This document shows positions 12,481 through 24,096 of a stretch of DNA of 64,000 nt, one piece after another. The stretch is taken from the NCBI GenBank assembly GCA_033961575.1, contig CM066728.1:181589678-181653677 (forward strand), given 5' to 3'. A model generated the notes under the pieces. It saw nothing but the letters and a program-made list of their open reading frames with translations, searched no databases and was not told the DNA's origin. Every line of letters starts with the position of its first letter. The stretch's first letter is position 1. Position numbers and translations under genes: made by a program. Origin of the DNA: Aselliscus stoliczkanus (taxonomy: Eukaryota > Chordata > Mammalia > Chiroptera > Hipposideridae).

Positions 12481-12753
12481 AGATGACTTCTTTCTACCAC
12501 AGTCCTCCTCTGCACTGCAGGAGGATGCAAGTACATGGTGATGTTTGAAGCAAGAACATTGAAGCAGTGTTGCCTGCCTTCTAACCCATGGCTTGGATGG
12601 GTACAGTCTTTTTAGCTTTTCAGTGTGACGTTCAGGGATCACAAAGGTTGTTTCATCTGTGGGACTTTTGCAACTTGTTATTTTCATGCCTGAGATCTGG
12701 GGGGAAAGATGACTCTAAATGGTTTTTAAAATAGCCATTAGCTCAGGATATTT

Positions 12754-12756
<3 letters not shown>

Positions 12757-12795
<39 letters not shown>

Positions 12796-12928
12796 GATAT
12801 ATATATATATTCAAGATATATATATTCAAGATATATATATTCAAGATATATATATTCAAGATATATATATATATTCAAGATATATATATATTCAAGATAT
12901 ATATATTTAAGATATATATATATATTCA

Positions 12929-12980
<52 letters not shown>

Positions 12981-12981
12981 G
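12757..12981. repeat. Minisatellite: TTCAAG-punctuated (TA)n array
   Basis: A (TA)n tract is punctuated by ttcaag (or tttaag) at about 12791, 12810, 12825, 12840, 12855, 12874, 12891, 12906, 12925 and 12976. Unit spacing is mostly 15, 17 or 19 bp, a step of one TA dinucleotide. Two flanking pure TA blocks of about 34 and 46 bp are included. The array translates to repetitive IYIQD-type frames on both strands, which are not genes. Confidence 0.95.
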
Positions 12982-13045
12982 AAAATGTATAAAGAATTCC
13001 TGGGCTTGGGTACAGATCATGCACGTACTAACAAACAGACATCTA

Positions 13046-13153
13046 TTTTTTTTTTTTTTTGAGGGCAGTGTCACTGGCCCTCATATGTGGGACCGAACCG
13101 GGGCCACTGGCTTCCCAAGCCAGCGCTTAACCACCGTGCCACTTGGCTGGCCC
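13046..13153 (-). mobile_element. tRNA-derived SINE type A, full length
   Basis: Reverse orientation: T-run, gagggcagtgtcactggccc, then 'ggcttcccaagccagcgctt' and 'gccacttggctggccc'. It matches the copy at 23121 along its whole length. A clear TSD could not be read. Confidence 0.93.
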
Positions 13154-14211
13154 TAGCTCTATGTTTTTGGAGTTGACTCAGTGATAATCTTTATTGAGCA
13201 CCTTGTGTATGCCCAACACTCTTGTTACATAAGGAGGGGTTGGAGCCTCCTAGTGGGATACAGGAAGGATGAAGGGAGAACACATATAATGATAGCACAA
13301 GGCAGAATAAAAGGTAGTGGGCTTTGCAGTGGACTATGGGATAAGATGGAGGAAGAAAGCATGTTTTATGAGCGGGGTCAAGAAGTGCATTACTAAGGTG
13401 AAGACATTCTTGCTGGGCCATAAAGGACAGGTAGAGTATGGGCAGATGAGGAGGCATTGCAATGCAAGAAAATAATAAGAGCAAAAACACAGTGGTCCAT
13501 GTAGGGCAGAGGCAGGGAAATAAAGAGTGGCTGTGTTTATGTTGTGAATATTGAGCTGCATGCACACAGTTGACAGAGCTCTCCTCCCTGAACTGCTGTT
13601 TACTCCAGAGCCACCCCCCCCCGCCCCCCCGGGCTCTTTGCCAATCTTACTGGCCACTGCTTCTCAGCCACCTTTTCTGGCCGCTCTTCCTCATTCTGAG
13701 TTCTACACGTTAAAGGGCTTCAGCATCAGTTTTTTTAAGCTTTCTTCTCCTAAGTTGCTATCATTTAAATATTGAATATTGTACATGCACATGCCAGTGA
13801 CCTCCAAAGCAGTAACTTTCCTCATGACTCGTGCCCTGACCTCTTGGCATTATCTACTCAACGTCTTTACATTTGGTGTCTAAGTTTCTAGGTCCAACTC
13901 AGCACTCTTGATTCTTTGCTTCCATCCTCCGCTGGAAATCCTGCTCATCCACCAGCCTTCACCATCTTAGTTAATGGGCCTGCCATCCACCCAGTTGCTA
14001 AGGCCCCCCAAACTGGGAGCTATTCTAGACATAGTTTTTTCTCTCACCCTTACCATATCATAATAAATCTTTTGAGTTCACTACCCTGAACAAGTGACTT
14101 GTTTTTTGTTATAAACCTTATGGTAGTCAGATTTGCCTCCAAATATACAAGAATTGCTTTGATAAAGATAAATATTAAATTTAAAAAAGATTAATTTTGC
14201 ACAGATCGTCT
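13154..14211. other. Single-copy DNA, no gene seen
   Basis: Overlapping open frames up to 124 codons on the minus strand (13191-13657) lack any recognisable domain and share sequence with plus-strand frames. They are treated as chance. A C-run with one G-C switch sits at 13614-13630. Confidence 0.5.
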
Positions 14212-14517
14212 CTATTTTTTAAACTTTATTATTATTATTATTAGTTACAGATGTACAAAACAATGCAATAGTTATCTTTTTCACCCCTTACAAAGTTACT
14301 ACCCCCGCCCTCCTCCCCTGCCCCCCACTCCCAATATCATACATATCTATTATAATTCCATTGACTCCATCCCCACACTATATTCCACATTCCATGACTA
14401 TATATGTGTTAAATTATAGTTGACGTATAATATTATTCAGTGGCAGCTTCAGATGTACAGTGCAGTTGTCAGTCCACTACACCGTCCATGAAGTAGTCTC
14501 CCTGACAAGACATGAGT
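14212..14517 (-). mobile_element. L1 3'UTR fragment, 5' truncated
   Basis: Begins with T-rich/(TTA)n, then 'agttacagatgtacaaaaca', a CCCC-rich track and 'catgaagtagtctccctgac', in the same order as the minus-strand 3'UTR at 18350-18650 read in reverse. It belongs to the same L1 family as the copy at 17942-18653. Confidence 0.9.
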
Positions 14518-14761
14518 CCTTCTGATCCCCTATACACAGATAGTCTCTTGATTCCTTTCCAGAAATTAACTCATAAGTCATCCAGAAGAGCCATGTATTC
14601 TTTGGTTTGCATGTGTGTTGGAGTTTATTTCTCCCATCTTCCAAAAGAGACTTCACATTCTCTTGTCTTTCAGACCCAGCTACTATGGATTAGATACACA
14701 AAAATGTGTCCCTGTAGGTCTGTTATGTAATGAAAATAACAATAATGATGAAAATAATAGT

Positions 14762-14966
14762 TATCACTGCTATTACTACTAACTAGCACCTATTAAGCCC
14801 TGGAATCTATTCCAATAAACACTGTACATTCACTGATAGTTCAAACCTCACAATGACACTATGATGTAGATACTATTAGACTTGATCAAGGTCACACAGC
14901 TGGGAATTGGCAGAGAACCAGGACATAAACTTCTGTTAGACTCCAAATCCTATGCTTTTTAACCCA
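14762..14966 (-). repeat. MIR fragment
   Basis: Reverse MIR order: 'ctattaagccctggaatcta', 'cctcacaatgacactatgat', 'aaggtcacacagctgggaat', then 'tgctttttaaccc'. Diverged but unambiguous around the gtcacacagct motif. Confidence 0.8.
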
Positions 14967-15569
14967 AAGTAATTGAAAGTTCTCAGTCACTGAATAGAGA
15001 TAGATATAGTTCCTAGTGCAAAGACCATTTGGGCTGACTACACTGAGGTAGACATAAAGATATACCTCTAGGAAGATAATATAGTATAAAAATAGATCCT
15101 ATTTACATCACCTTTCCCTAGGCCTCATAGTCTATTCTTATGTAATTTTCAAGGTAATTTCATTTTGGGGTATGCTGAAAAAATGCCATTCATTTATTCC
15201 CTTCCCAATATTCATTTCTTCTCCGTCCCTCCCATGGACACCTTCACAGACATCAGAAGTGTCAAGAGGAGAACCAGAGAGAAACACGAAACTAACAAAA
15301 GGATAGATGAAATTACTAGTAACATTTTCCAGGGAACAACACTACTTTGCAGTCATTTCAATCTTTATTTCTTGCTGGATTTGAGGGTGAGAATACCAAA
15401 TAGGCCAGAATGAAAATAGAAGAGGTTGAATCAGTCTGGATAAACCAGGTTATGCTATGGTAACAAACAACCTCAAAATCTCAGGGGCTTAACAAGCAAA
15501 GGATTATTCTCACTCATGACACTTGCCTCTCAGTGGTTAATTTCCATGATTTATTCTCCTTCTACTCAG

Positions 15570-15745
15570 CCTCTGTTTGCACCCTTCTCTCTTCATTCTG
15601 GGCATAAGGGCCATTTTTTGGCTTCATGTAGAAACTGCCCCAGGAACACCAGCTGGACACAGAAGTTTTTGGAACTATCACTGATTTTGTATGAGGCTTT
15701 AAATGATTCCCTGGAAGGATGATTACCCCTAGGGCCTTTTCCCCT
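15570..15745. repeat. Dispersed repeat of unknown family, copy 1
   Basis: Matches 21030-21188 in the same orientation over about 130-170 bp. Both contain ccattttttggcttcatgta then gaaactgcc, 'caggaacacc', 'tttttggaact' and 'ctttaaatg'. The similarity fades downstream of 15745. I do not recognise the family. It could be an LTR or non-autonomous DNA element. Confidence 0.8.
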
Positions 15746-15844
15746 TGGGTTTTGGGCCATCCTGCAGTTGAGATAGTCTCATTTGTGTTTCCTGGAGATA
15801 TCTTTGGCTCTGAGAGCTCCTCCCAATGAGGCAGCATTCTCTAA

Positions 15845-15955
15845 TTTCAAGCATGGGCTTTGGAAGCAGATGGGAATAAGCTGGCTCTGCCACCTACTAC
15901 GTGTCACTTTGTGCAATGTCTTAACCTCCTCAGCTTTAGCTTCCTTATTTGAACA
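15845..15955 (+). repeat. MIR fragment
   Basis: 'agcatgggctttggaagcag' then 'ggctctgccacctactacgt' and 'cttaacctcctcagctttag' follow the MIR head-to-core order exactly. Confidence 0.85.
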
Positions 15956-16132
15956 GCGTTGTTCTTTATTATTTGAACAAGGAAAATTGGATTTGAGAGA
16001 AGGCTAGAGATAATATTAGTAGAAAATGTTGATGAATTGGGCGAGGCAGAGGGTGGAGGCCAGGATGACTACCAGTTTCTAGCTCAAGCAACTGGGTGGT
16101 GATGCCTTTTACTGAGGAAAAGATAAGAGATT

Positions 16133-17672
<1,540 letters not shown>

Positions 17673-18998
17673 TCACATGGTCCGGTTGTACTCAGTACCA
17701 CCCTTGGTGGTGATGCTCCACCAGGACAGGAAGCTGCAGAGCAGGCTGTGGGTCTGGCGGTAGATCCTGGGTGGGATGGAGCAGGGGCTCAGGCTTTGCT
17801 GGTGCAGAGCCGAAATGCTGGCTGTAGTCCAGGATGGTCCATGGAGGGTGGCCACCACTGACGTGGAGGACATAGATGAAGCCATCTTTCAGGGCCCACA
17901 GATGGGGTAGTATAGCGGAAATAGTGGTGCTGTTTTAAGTCTATTATTGTAAAGTTTGGAAACAATCGAAATGCCCATCAGTAGATGACTGGATTAAGAA
18001 ACTGTGGTACATTTACACAACAGAGTATTACGCAGCTATAAAGAAGAAAGAGATTGCACCATTTGCAACGATATGGATGGACCTAGAGAACATTATGCTA
18101 AGTGAAATAAGTCAGTCAGAGAAAGACAAATACCATATGATCTTACTTATATGTGGAATCTAAAGAACTGAATAAACGAGCAAACTAAACAGAAATAGTC
18201 TTAGAGACACAAAGGAAAATTGATGAAGGCTAGATGGGAAGCGGGTGGACATGAGGGAGAAGGGGAAGGGATGAGGCAACGTCAATACTACCGCAGAGAC
18301 AGAAGAGTCAGTTTAGGGAATATAATCAAAAATGTTGTAAATATTTTTTTAGGGGACCAGATGGACTCATGTCTTGTTAGGGAGATCACTTCATCGACGG
18401 TGTAGTGGCCTGAACACTGCACTGTACATCTGAAGCTGCCGCTGATTAATATTAGATGTTGACTATAATTTAACACATATATAGTCATGGGATGTGGAAT
18501 ATAGTATGGGGATGGAGTCAATGGAATTGTAATAGATATGTGTGATATCAGGGGTGGGAGGTAGGGGGAGGGGATAGTCTGTAAGTGGTGAAAAAGATAA
18601 CTATTGCATAGTTTTGTACATCTGTAACTATTAATAATAATAAAATAATACAAAAAAAGTTTATTGCTGTGTTGTTAGTGGTGAGGATGTGCAGCTAGAT
18701 GGCTTTGCAGTGGTGGATATGTGATCCTTTAAACTTTCAAGTAAAAGGGAACCTCCTTGTGTATTGTATTTTGGTACTACTTTTTTATCTCAGCTACTCT
18801 CCTTCCCAGAATGACGCCCCTGTGGGTTGCAGCGAGGGAAAAGACTCTCTTGTTGGAGGTGATGACAAGATACTATGAGTCTGGGTACTCGATGGGGAAC
18901 AAGTCACCACACCGATGCTTCACGGTGTCTGTCATCGTTGCAGAGGAGGAGGCGCAGGCTGACCTAGCTGAGGGCGCTGATGGCACCACCTCTGTCAT
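17673..18998 (-). pseudogene. NAA60P: NAA60 processed pseudogene (N-alpha-acetyltransferase 60 retrocopy)
   Basis: NAA60 is the Golgi-associated N-terminal acetyltransferase of the GNAT fold. On the minus strand the copy starts MTEVVPS (ATG at 18998). It continues with DTVKH.CGD.FPIEYPDS.Y, then ITSNK..FSLAAT.RG, VAEIK and IHKE. It then skips about 35 codons and resumes LLLESLKDHISTTA and LTTNNTA. After the inserted L1 it runs QHHY, LKDGF.YVL, GGHPPWTILDY, CSIP.R.YRQ.HSLLCSFL and EYNRTM, with the stop at 17673-17675. The exons are fused without introns, so it is a retrocopy. Frameshifts, stops and loss of the acetyl-CoA-binding segment make it non-functional. It was identified by remembered family sequence, not by search. 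Confidence 0.9.
17942..18653 (+). mobile_element. L1 3' end (ORF2 tail plus 3'UTR) inserted in the NAA60 pseudogene
   Basis: Begins inside the ORF2 C-terminus ('ggaaacaatcgaaatgccca'). It passes the typical 'cattatgctaagtgaaataa' and the ORF2 stop near 18162, then the 3'UTR with 'gggaatataatcaaaaatgt', and ends in an (aat)n tail. The flanks are the two halves of the NAA60 reading (NNTA and QHHY). About 12 bp of the target seem to be missing rather than duplicated. Confidence 0.93.
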
Positions 18999-21900
18999 TC
19001 AGACCCTAGAAGGACGCCTGCAGCAGCAGAGGGCATAGTGGGGCTTAGCACACCCTGGGGTCGCAGGGAGCAGGAAGTGGGGTTAACCCGTGCAGAGTCC
19101 AAAAGGAGTTACACAACCTGCAGGGGCATCAGCCAGGATGGCGGTTGCAGTCCCTTAATTAAGATTTGGGGTGTGGAACCATTCTTAGTGATGACAAAGG
19201 TCAGGATGTATTTCTGGCAGTGTGGGGTAGTCTCTGTTGAGTGGAGGTGAAATTTATTGTTGTGTATTTGAGGTAAAGGAACAGCAGATTGAAGGTGTTG
19301 GGTGGCTATCCTACAGAGACATTGAAGTTTTCTAGAATGATGTCTACCATCATTCTAGGGTTATGTTAGGGTTATGGAGAGAAGAGTATTATGTCTTGAA
19401 GAATGCAGCCAGGAGGTCAGTAGATGATAGAAACATAGAAGTGTATGCAGTTGTATAGTATAGTTAGATAGCCTGGGTACCAGGTGTGGTGGTTCTAAAA
19501 TGTCATTAAGAAGCCAAGAAATTGTCACCCCTATTCTTCGTTCTATGGTATATGAAATACACAACATAATGTGGGGAGATGTGCATATAGGTTTTTTTTG
19601 TTTGTTTGTTTTACGTAAGGAAGAAGATTCCAGAGGGCATAATGGTTTGAAGAGAGAATCCTAAGAGAGGAAGCACAGAACATTAAGGAGTTAAGAACAG
19701 GGAAGGTAAACTGACTTTCTTTTGGCATATGAGGATTATAGGAATGGAAGCCTTAGTTGGAATTAATTGACCACAGAGTGAGTCATTTGGTGACAAAAAA
19801 GTCATGAGGGGTCTGAGGTGGGATGTGGCCTTCTGTGCAAAGCATGAAGGGATCTGGCCTCCGCTCCCTGGGGTGGTCTAAAGGTGAGCTGAGTGGAAAA
19901 CACATAGGATCGTTTTCATTTAACATCTCATTTCTAGCCTTATTGTAAACCTGAAAGGTGGGCACAAAAGTGGTAATAAAATATCTGCCTTGTTTCCACC
20001 CCTGGAATTGGGAAGATTCAATGCAATGTTTGTGGGAAAGCACTTTAACAACTCTAATCACTTATGTATGCTAAGTTTTATTGTAACCCACATGTTTGAT
20101 GTATTTCTCTTTGTGCTCATCCATATATTTGTAACATATTCCCTAGAACACTAAAGGTTTCCCTTTGACAAGCCAAGATTTTTTATTTATAGTGCTAGGC
20201 TGGCACCTGAGCTGATTCTCTTTAGTGATTATGTAGGTTTGATGTGGACTGGCATTTTTCCCTGGAATTTGAGTATCACCCTCAGCAGCTCCTCATGGCC
20301 AGAAGCTCCATCTCAGTGTCTTTGTGTTATAAAGCCCAGACTCCAGTCTCGGCCACCCACCTAGTTCTTTGCTTCAGTTCTGAGTACGCCTCCAGCTCCT
20401 GGCTCATCTGCAGAACTGAGCTGCCTGGCATGCCCTAAGCAAAAGTTGCCAATCCAGTCTAGTTTTCTAGGTACCCACTGATGATTCCACAGGAAGGAAT
20501 CCACAGCAAAGTGGTTCCGCACTCTCAGAATTGCAGTTTTACATGTCCAAAGTCTTACAGACTTTCACAGAGAGAGGCAGGTACGATTCTAACCAAGAAA
20601 AGGGCATTCCTTCATTAATAGCCCCTACTTCCCCTTGAAATTTAACAGACTATGCTTGCATGTTAGATTTTCTGGAAGAGGAAAGGAAGCCCCTGTGATG
20701 GAACGGGATTTTTTTTTTTTTTTTTTTTAAGGGCAATTCCCAAGCAGGTTCATTAGCTTCGATCCATCATCCCTTTTCTACTGACAGTGATTTTTTTCCC
20801 TTTCATGGTCTGGGACATGGAGACTGTTCTTCTGGAGAAGCCGCAGACTTTGGAGTAATGCAGTGCACCCATCTCAATTGTTTGGTGAAGTACAGCATGC
20901 TTGATCAACTAGTAAGTGCACACATTAGTTTTAGTAAAATATGATTCAGTCTTGGAAGAAAAACTATGCTATATATTCCCTTTAGTCACTTAGTTTACAG
21001 CGTTCAGTGATGTATTTTCCTTCTATCAGCATCTGTACCCCTAACTCTTTGTTCTGGGAAGCCATTTTTTGGCTTCATGTAGAAACTGCCTCAGGAACAC
21101 CCCGTGAACATAGACATTTTTGGAACTTTCATTGATTTCGTTTGAGACTTTAAATGCTTCCCCAGAAGGCTGATTACTCCCAGGCCTTCTTTCTCTGATA
21201 GCTCATTGAATTCTCTCCAACTCTCTAATTTTACCCATTTGAATCCTTCCCCCTGCCCCCCAACTTCCTTTACATCTCTAGAATTAGCACTGTCTGGGTG
21301 ATGAAAAGTTGACATCTACTAGATAAACATAAGCTGCTTAAAATTCTTATTCAACCTACATTTTCTGCCTTGGTAATGCTACTTTCCTGGCTTCTTGAGA
21401 ATTTCCAAAACTCTATGCTTATCTTTTATCATCATATTACTCCAAACTCCATGGGGTGTCCCCATAAAATTATAGGAATTTGGGAGGAAAGGAATTTTGT
21501 TACAGTCTTTCCTCTCCACAATCAGCTTCTGGGAAAACAAACAAACAAGCAAGGAAACAAACAAACAAAAACACAATTGTCAAGAATAAACAAATTTTTT
21601 GATCCTTCTTTTCTGTTTGTAGGCCAATGAAAATTTAATATATGAGTGTTCTTTGTAGAATTGCACAGGCATATTTACATGGAGACTAGCATGACTTTTC
21701 TTACTGTAAGAAAACATATCTTAATGTATCTTTTATTTAGGAGACTGGACTTAATCACTGTCATCTTCAGTACTTAGTTGTGCTGCCAAGGCAGTGTGGT
21801 CAGAATGAGGGTGGGATGTCAAATAAATGAAACTTCAGGGAACATGAGCTGGGTTGAGTCATGCAAGCAACTGTCTCAACTTCCTTACCTAACACAGCAC

Positions 21901-22715
21901 CAAATGTATTATTGTGATTACAGAGTGCTGATATAAGAGGAAAATGAAAAGGATACATGCACACACAAAAGCAGCTATGTGTTTAGAAAGGATGTAGAGA
22001 GCTGAGATATGAATGCTGAATAAGGCATCTCTATTAAAGTACAGTCTACAGGGGTTCCATAATGTTTGTTGATTGAACTGTTTATTTAAAAGAATACTAT
22101 GATGTATAAAGCAAAGAGCTGAAAATGTCTTTATCAGTCTTAAGAAGCAGGACTTTATGTTCCATATTCTTTTACAAAACACAAGTCCAAAAGCAGATTG
22201 AGGTGCAGGTGAAGAAGGTAAAAGGAGTCAGTGAAATTGGCAAATGTTCGAAGTCTGTTTTTCCTTCTCAGATTGTCTTTCTCTAATTTCCCTCTTCCTA
22301 TTTCAGGAATCTGGATATCTTTCTGTTTTATCAACCTTTTGTTTTCCGATTCAAACAAGGTAACAACTATAATTTGTTGAGCAGGAACCATGAGTTGTTG
22401 GTCTTTGCAGCCCCCAAGCATATCACGGTCTAGTGCCTGGCACATAAGAGGGACTTACTATATATTTGAATATTAGTGTTGTCTTTGCTTCATTTTTACT
22501 TTCCAGATATCCCACCTTTTTGTTATTTGTATAAGAATAAGGAAAACTTTCTCTGCATTCTTCTCCAATTTAATTGGGCTATCCCACATTCCTCTATTTT
22601 CTTGTTCAGAGCTGTGAACTTTACAACCCATCAAGGAAGGCAGACCTTGAACAAATAACTATAAGTGTGATAAATATTAGGGAAGGAAAAGTTCAGGATG
22701 CAAGGAGGTATAATC
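18999..22715. other. Single-copy DNA; first about 250 bp possibly 5'UTR of the NAA60 retrocopy
   Basis: From 18999 to about 19260 the sequence is GC-richer and contiguous with the NAA60 start, so it may be retrocopied 5' leader. Beyond that I see no gene. A poly-T run at about 20708-20728 and an (aaac)n tract at 21535-21570 are the only simple features besides the repeat at 21030. Confidence 0.45.
21030..21188. repeat. Dispersed repeat of unknown family, copy 2
   Basis: Partner of 15570-15745, in the same orientation, with shared strings such as ttttttggcttcatgtagaa and 'ggctgattactcccaggcc' (compare 'gatgattacccctagggcc'). The family is not recognised. Confidence 0.8.
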
Positions 22716-23120
22716 AAATCTATGAGATCATATAATTTGCTAGAAGCATACAACCTTCCAAAGCTAATTCGAGAAGAAATGGAAAATCTGAACAGACTGA
22801 TTAATACCAAGGAAATTGAATCAGTAATCGACAAGCTCCCAACAAACAAAATCCCTGGACCAGATGGCTTCACAAGTGAATTTTATCAAACATTCAAAAA
22901 AGAACTATCACCCATTCTTCTCGAACTATTCCAAAAAATCCAGAAGGAGGAAAGTCTCCCAAATTGTTTCTATGAAGCCACTATCACCCTGATTCCAAAA
23001 CCAGATAAAGATAGCACAAAAAAAGAAAACTACAGGCCAATATCCCTGATGAATATAGATGCAAAAATTCACAATAAAATATTAGCAAATAGAATTCAGC
23101 AGTATATTAAGAAGATCATA

Positions 23121-23227
23121 AGGGCCGGCCGAGTGGCGCGGTGGTTAAGCGCTGGCTTGGGAAGCCAGCAGCCCCTTATTGGTCCCACATATGAGGGCCA
23201 GTGACACTGCCCTCTAAAAAAAAAAAG
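23121..23227 (+). mobile_element. tRNA-derived SINE type A, full length, in L1 ORF2
   Basis: The cleanest copy in the window: gggccggccgagtggcgcgg ... ggcttgggaagccagcagcc ... gtcccacatatgagggccag, ending 'actgccctct' plus an A-rich tail. It has a perfect 12-bp TSD, aagaagatcata (23109-23120 and 23228-23239). The head resembles a tRNA with A-box and B-box positions. Confidence 0.96.
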
Positions 23228-24026
23228 AAGAAGATCATACATCGTGATCAAGTGGGTTTCATCCCTAGTACGCAAGGCTGGTTCAATATCTGTAAATCAA
23301 TTAAGGTGATACACCACATCAACAAAATGAAGAATAAAAACCACATGGTCATATCAATAGATGCAGAAAAAGCATTTGACAAAATCCAGCAGCCACGTAT
23401 GGTAAAAACCCTTAGCAAAGTGGGATGGAAGGATCATATCTCAACATAATGAAGGCCATAAATTATAAAACTACAGCTAACATCGTACTCAATGGGGAAA
23501 AGCTAAAACCATTCCCCTTAAGATCAGGAACAAGACAAGGCTGTCCATTTTCTCCACTTTTATTCAACATAGTGCTGGAAGTTCTAGTCACAGCAATCAG
23601 ACAAGAAAAAGAAATAAAAGGCATCCAAATTGGCAAGGAAAAAGTAAAATTGTCATTATATGCAGATAATATGATATTATATATAGAGAACCTAAAAGAC
23701 TCCATCAAAAAACTATTGGAACTGATAGACAAATTCAGTAAGGTAGCAGGATACAAAATCAATATTTAGAAATCAGTTACATTTGCATATACCAATAATA
23801 AACTATCAGAAGGAGAAATTAAGAAAACAGTCTCATTTACAATTGCTTCAAGACCTATAAAATACCTAGGAATAAATTTCACCAGAGGAGTAAAAGAAAC
23901 TCAGAAAATTATAAGCACTGAAGAAAGAAATAAAAGAAGATACAAATAAATGGAAACACCTACCATCCTCATGAAAAGGAAGTATTAATATAGTTAAAAT
24001 TTCCATACTGCATAAAGCAATATATA

Positions 24027-24096
24027 TTGACTTCTTTTTTCTTTTTTTTTTTTTTGAGGGCAGTGTCACTGGCCTTCACATGTGGGACTGAACCGG
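24027..24096 (-). mobile_element. tRNA-derived SINE type A, 5' truncated
   Basis: T-rich tail, then gagggcagtgtcactggcct, ending at 'gggactgaaccgg', so the head is missing. It has a perfect 14-bp TSD, taaagcaatatata (24013-24026 and 24097-24110). The 5' truncation plus TSD shows that SINE cDNA synthesis stopped early, as L1 products often do. Confidence 0.95.

Noticed and set aside
12757..12981. CRISPR-like array
   Set aside because: The repeats are TA dinucleotides with a 6-bp punctuation; there are no unique spacers. It is a eukaryotic minisatellite.
20708..20728. Poly-T run as a minus-strand retroposon tail
   Set aside because: No SINE or L1 body follows within the next 100 bp.
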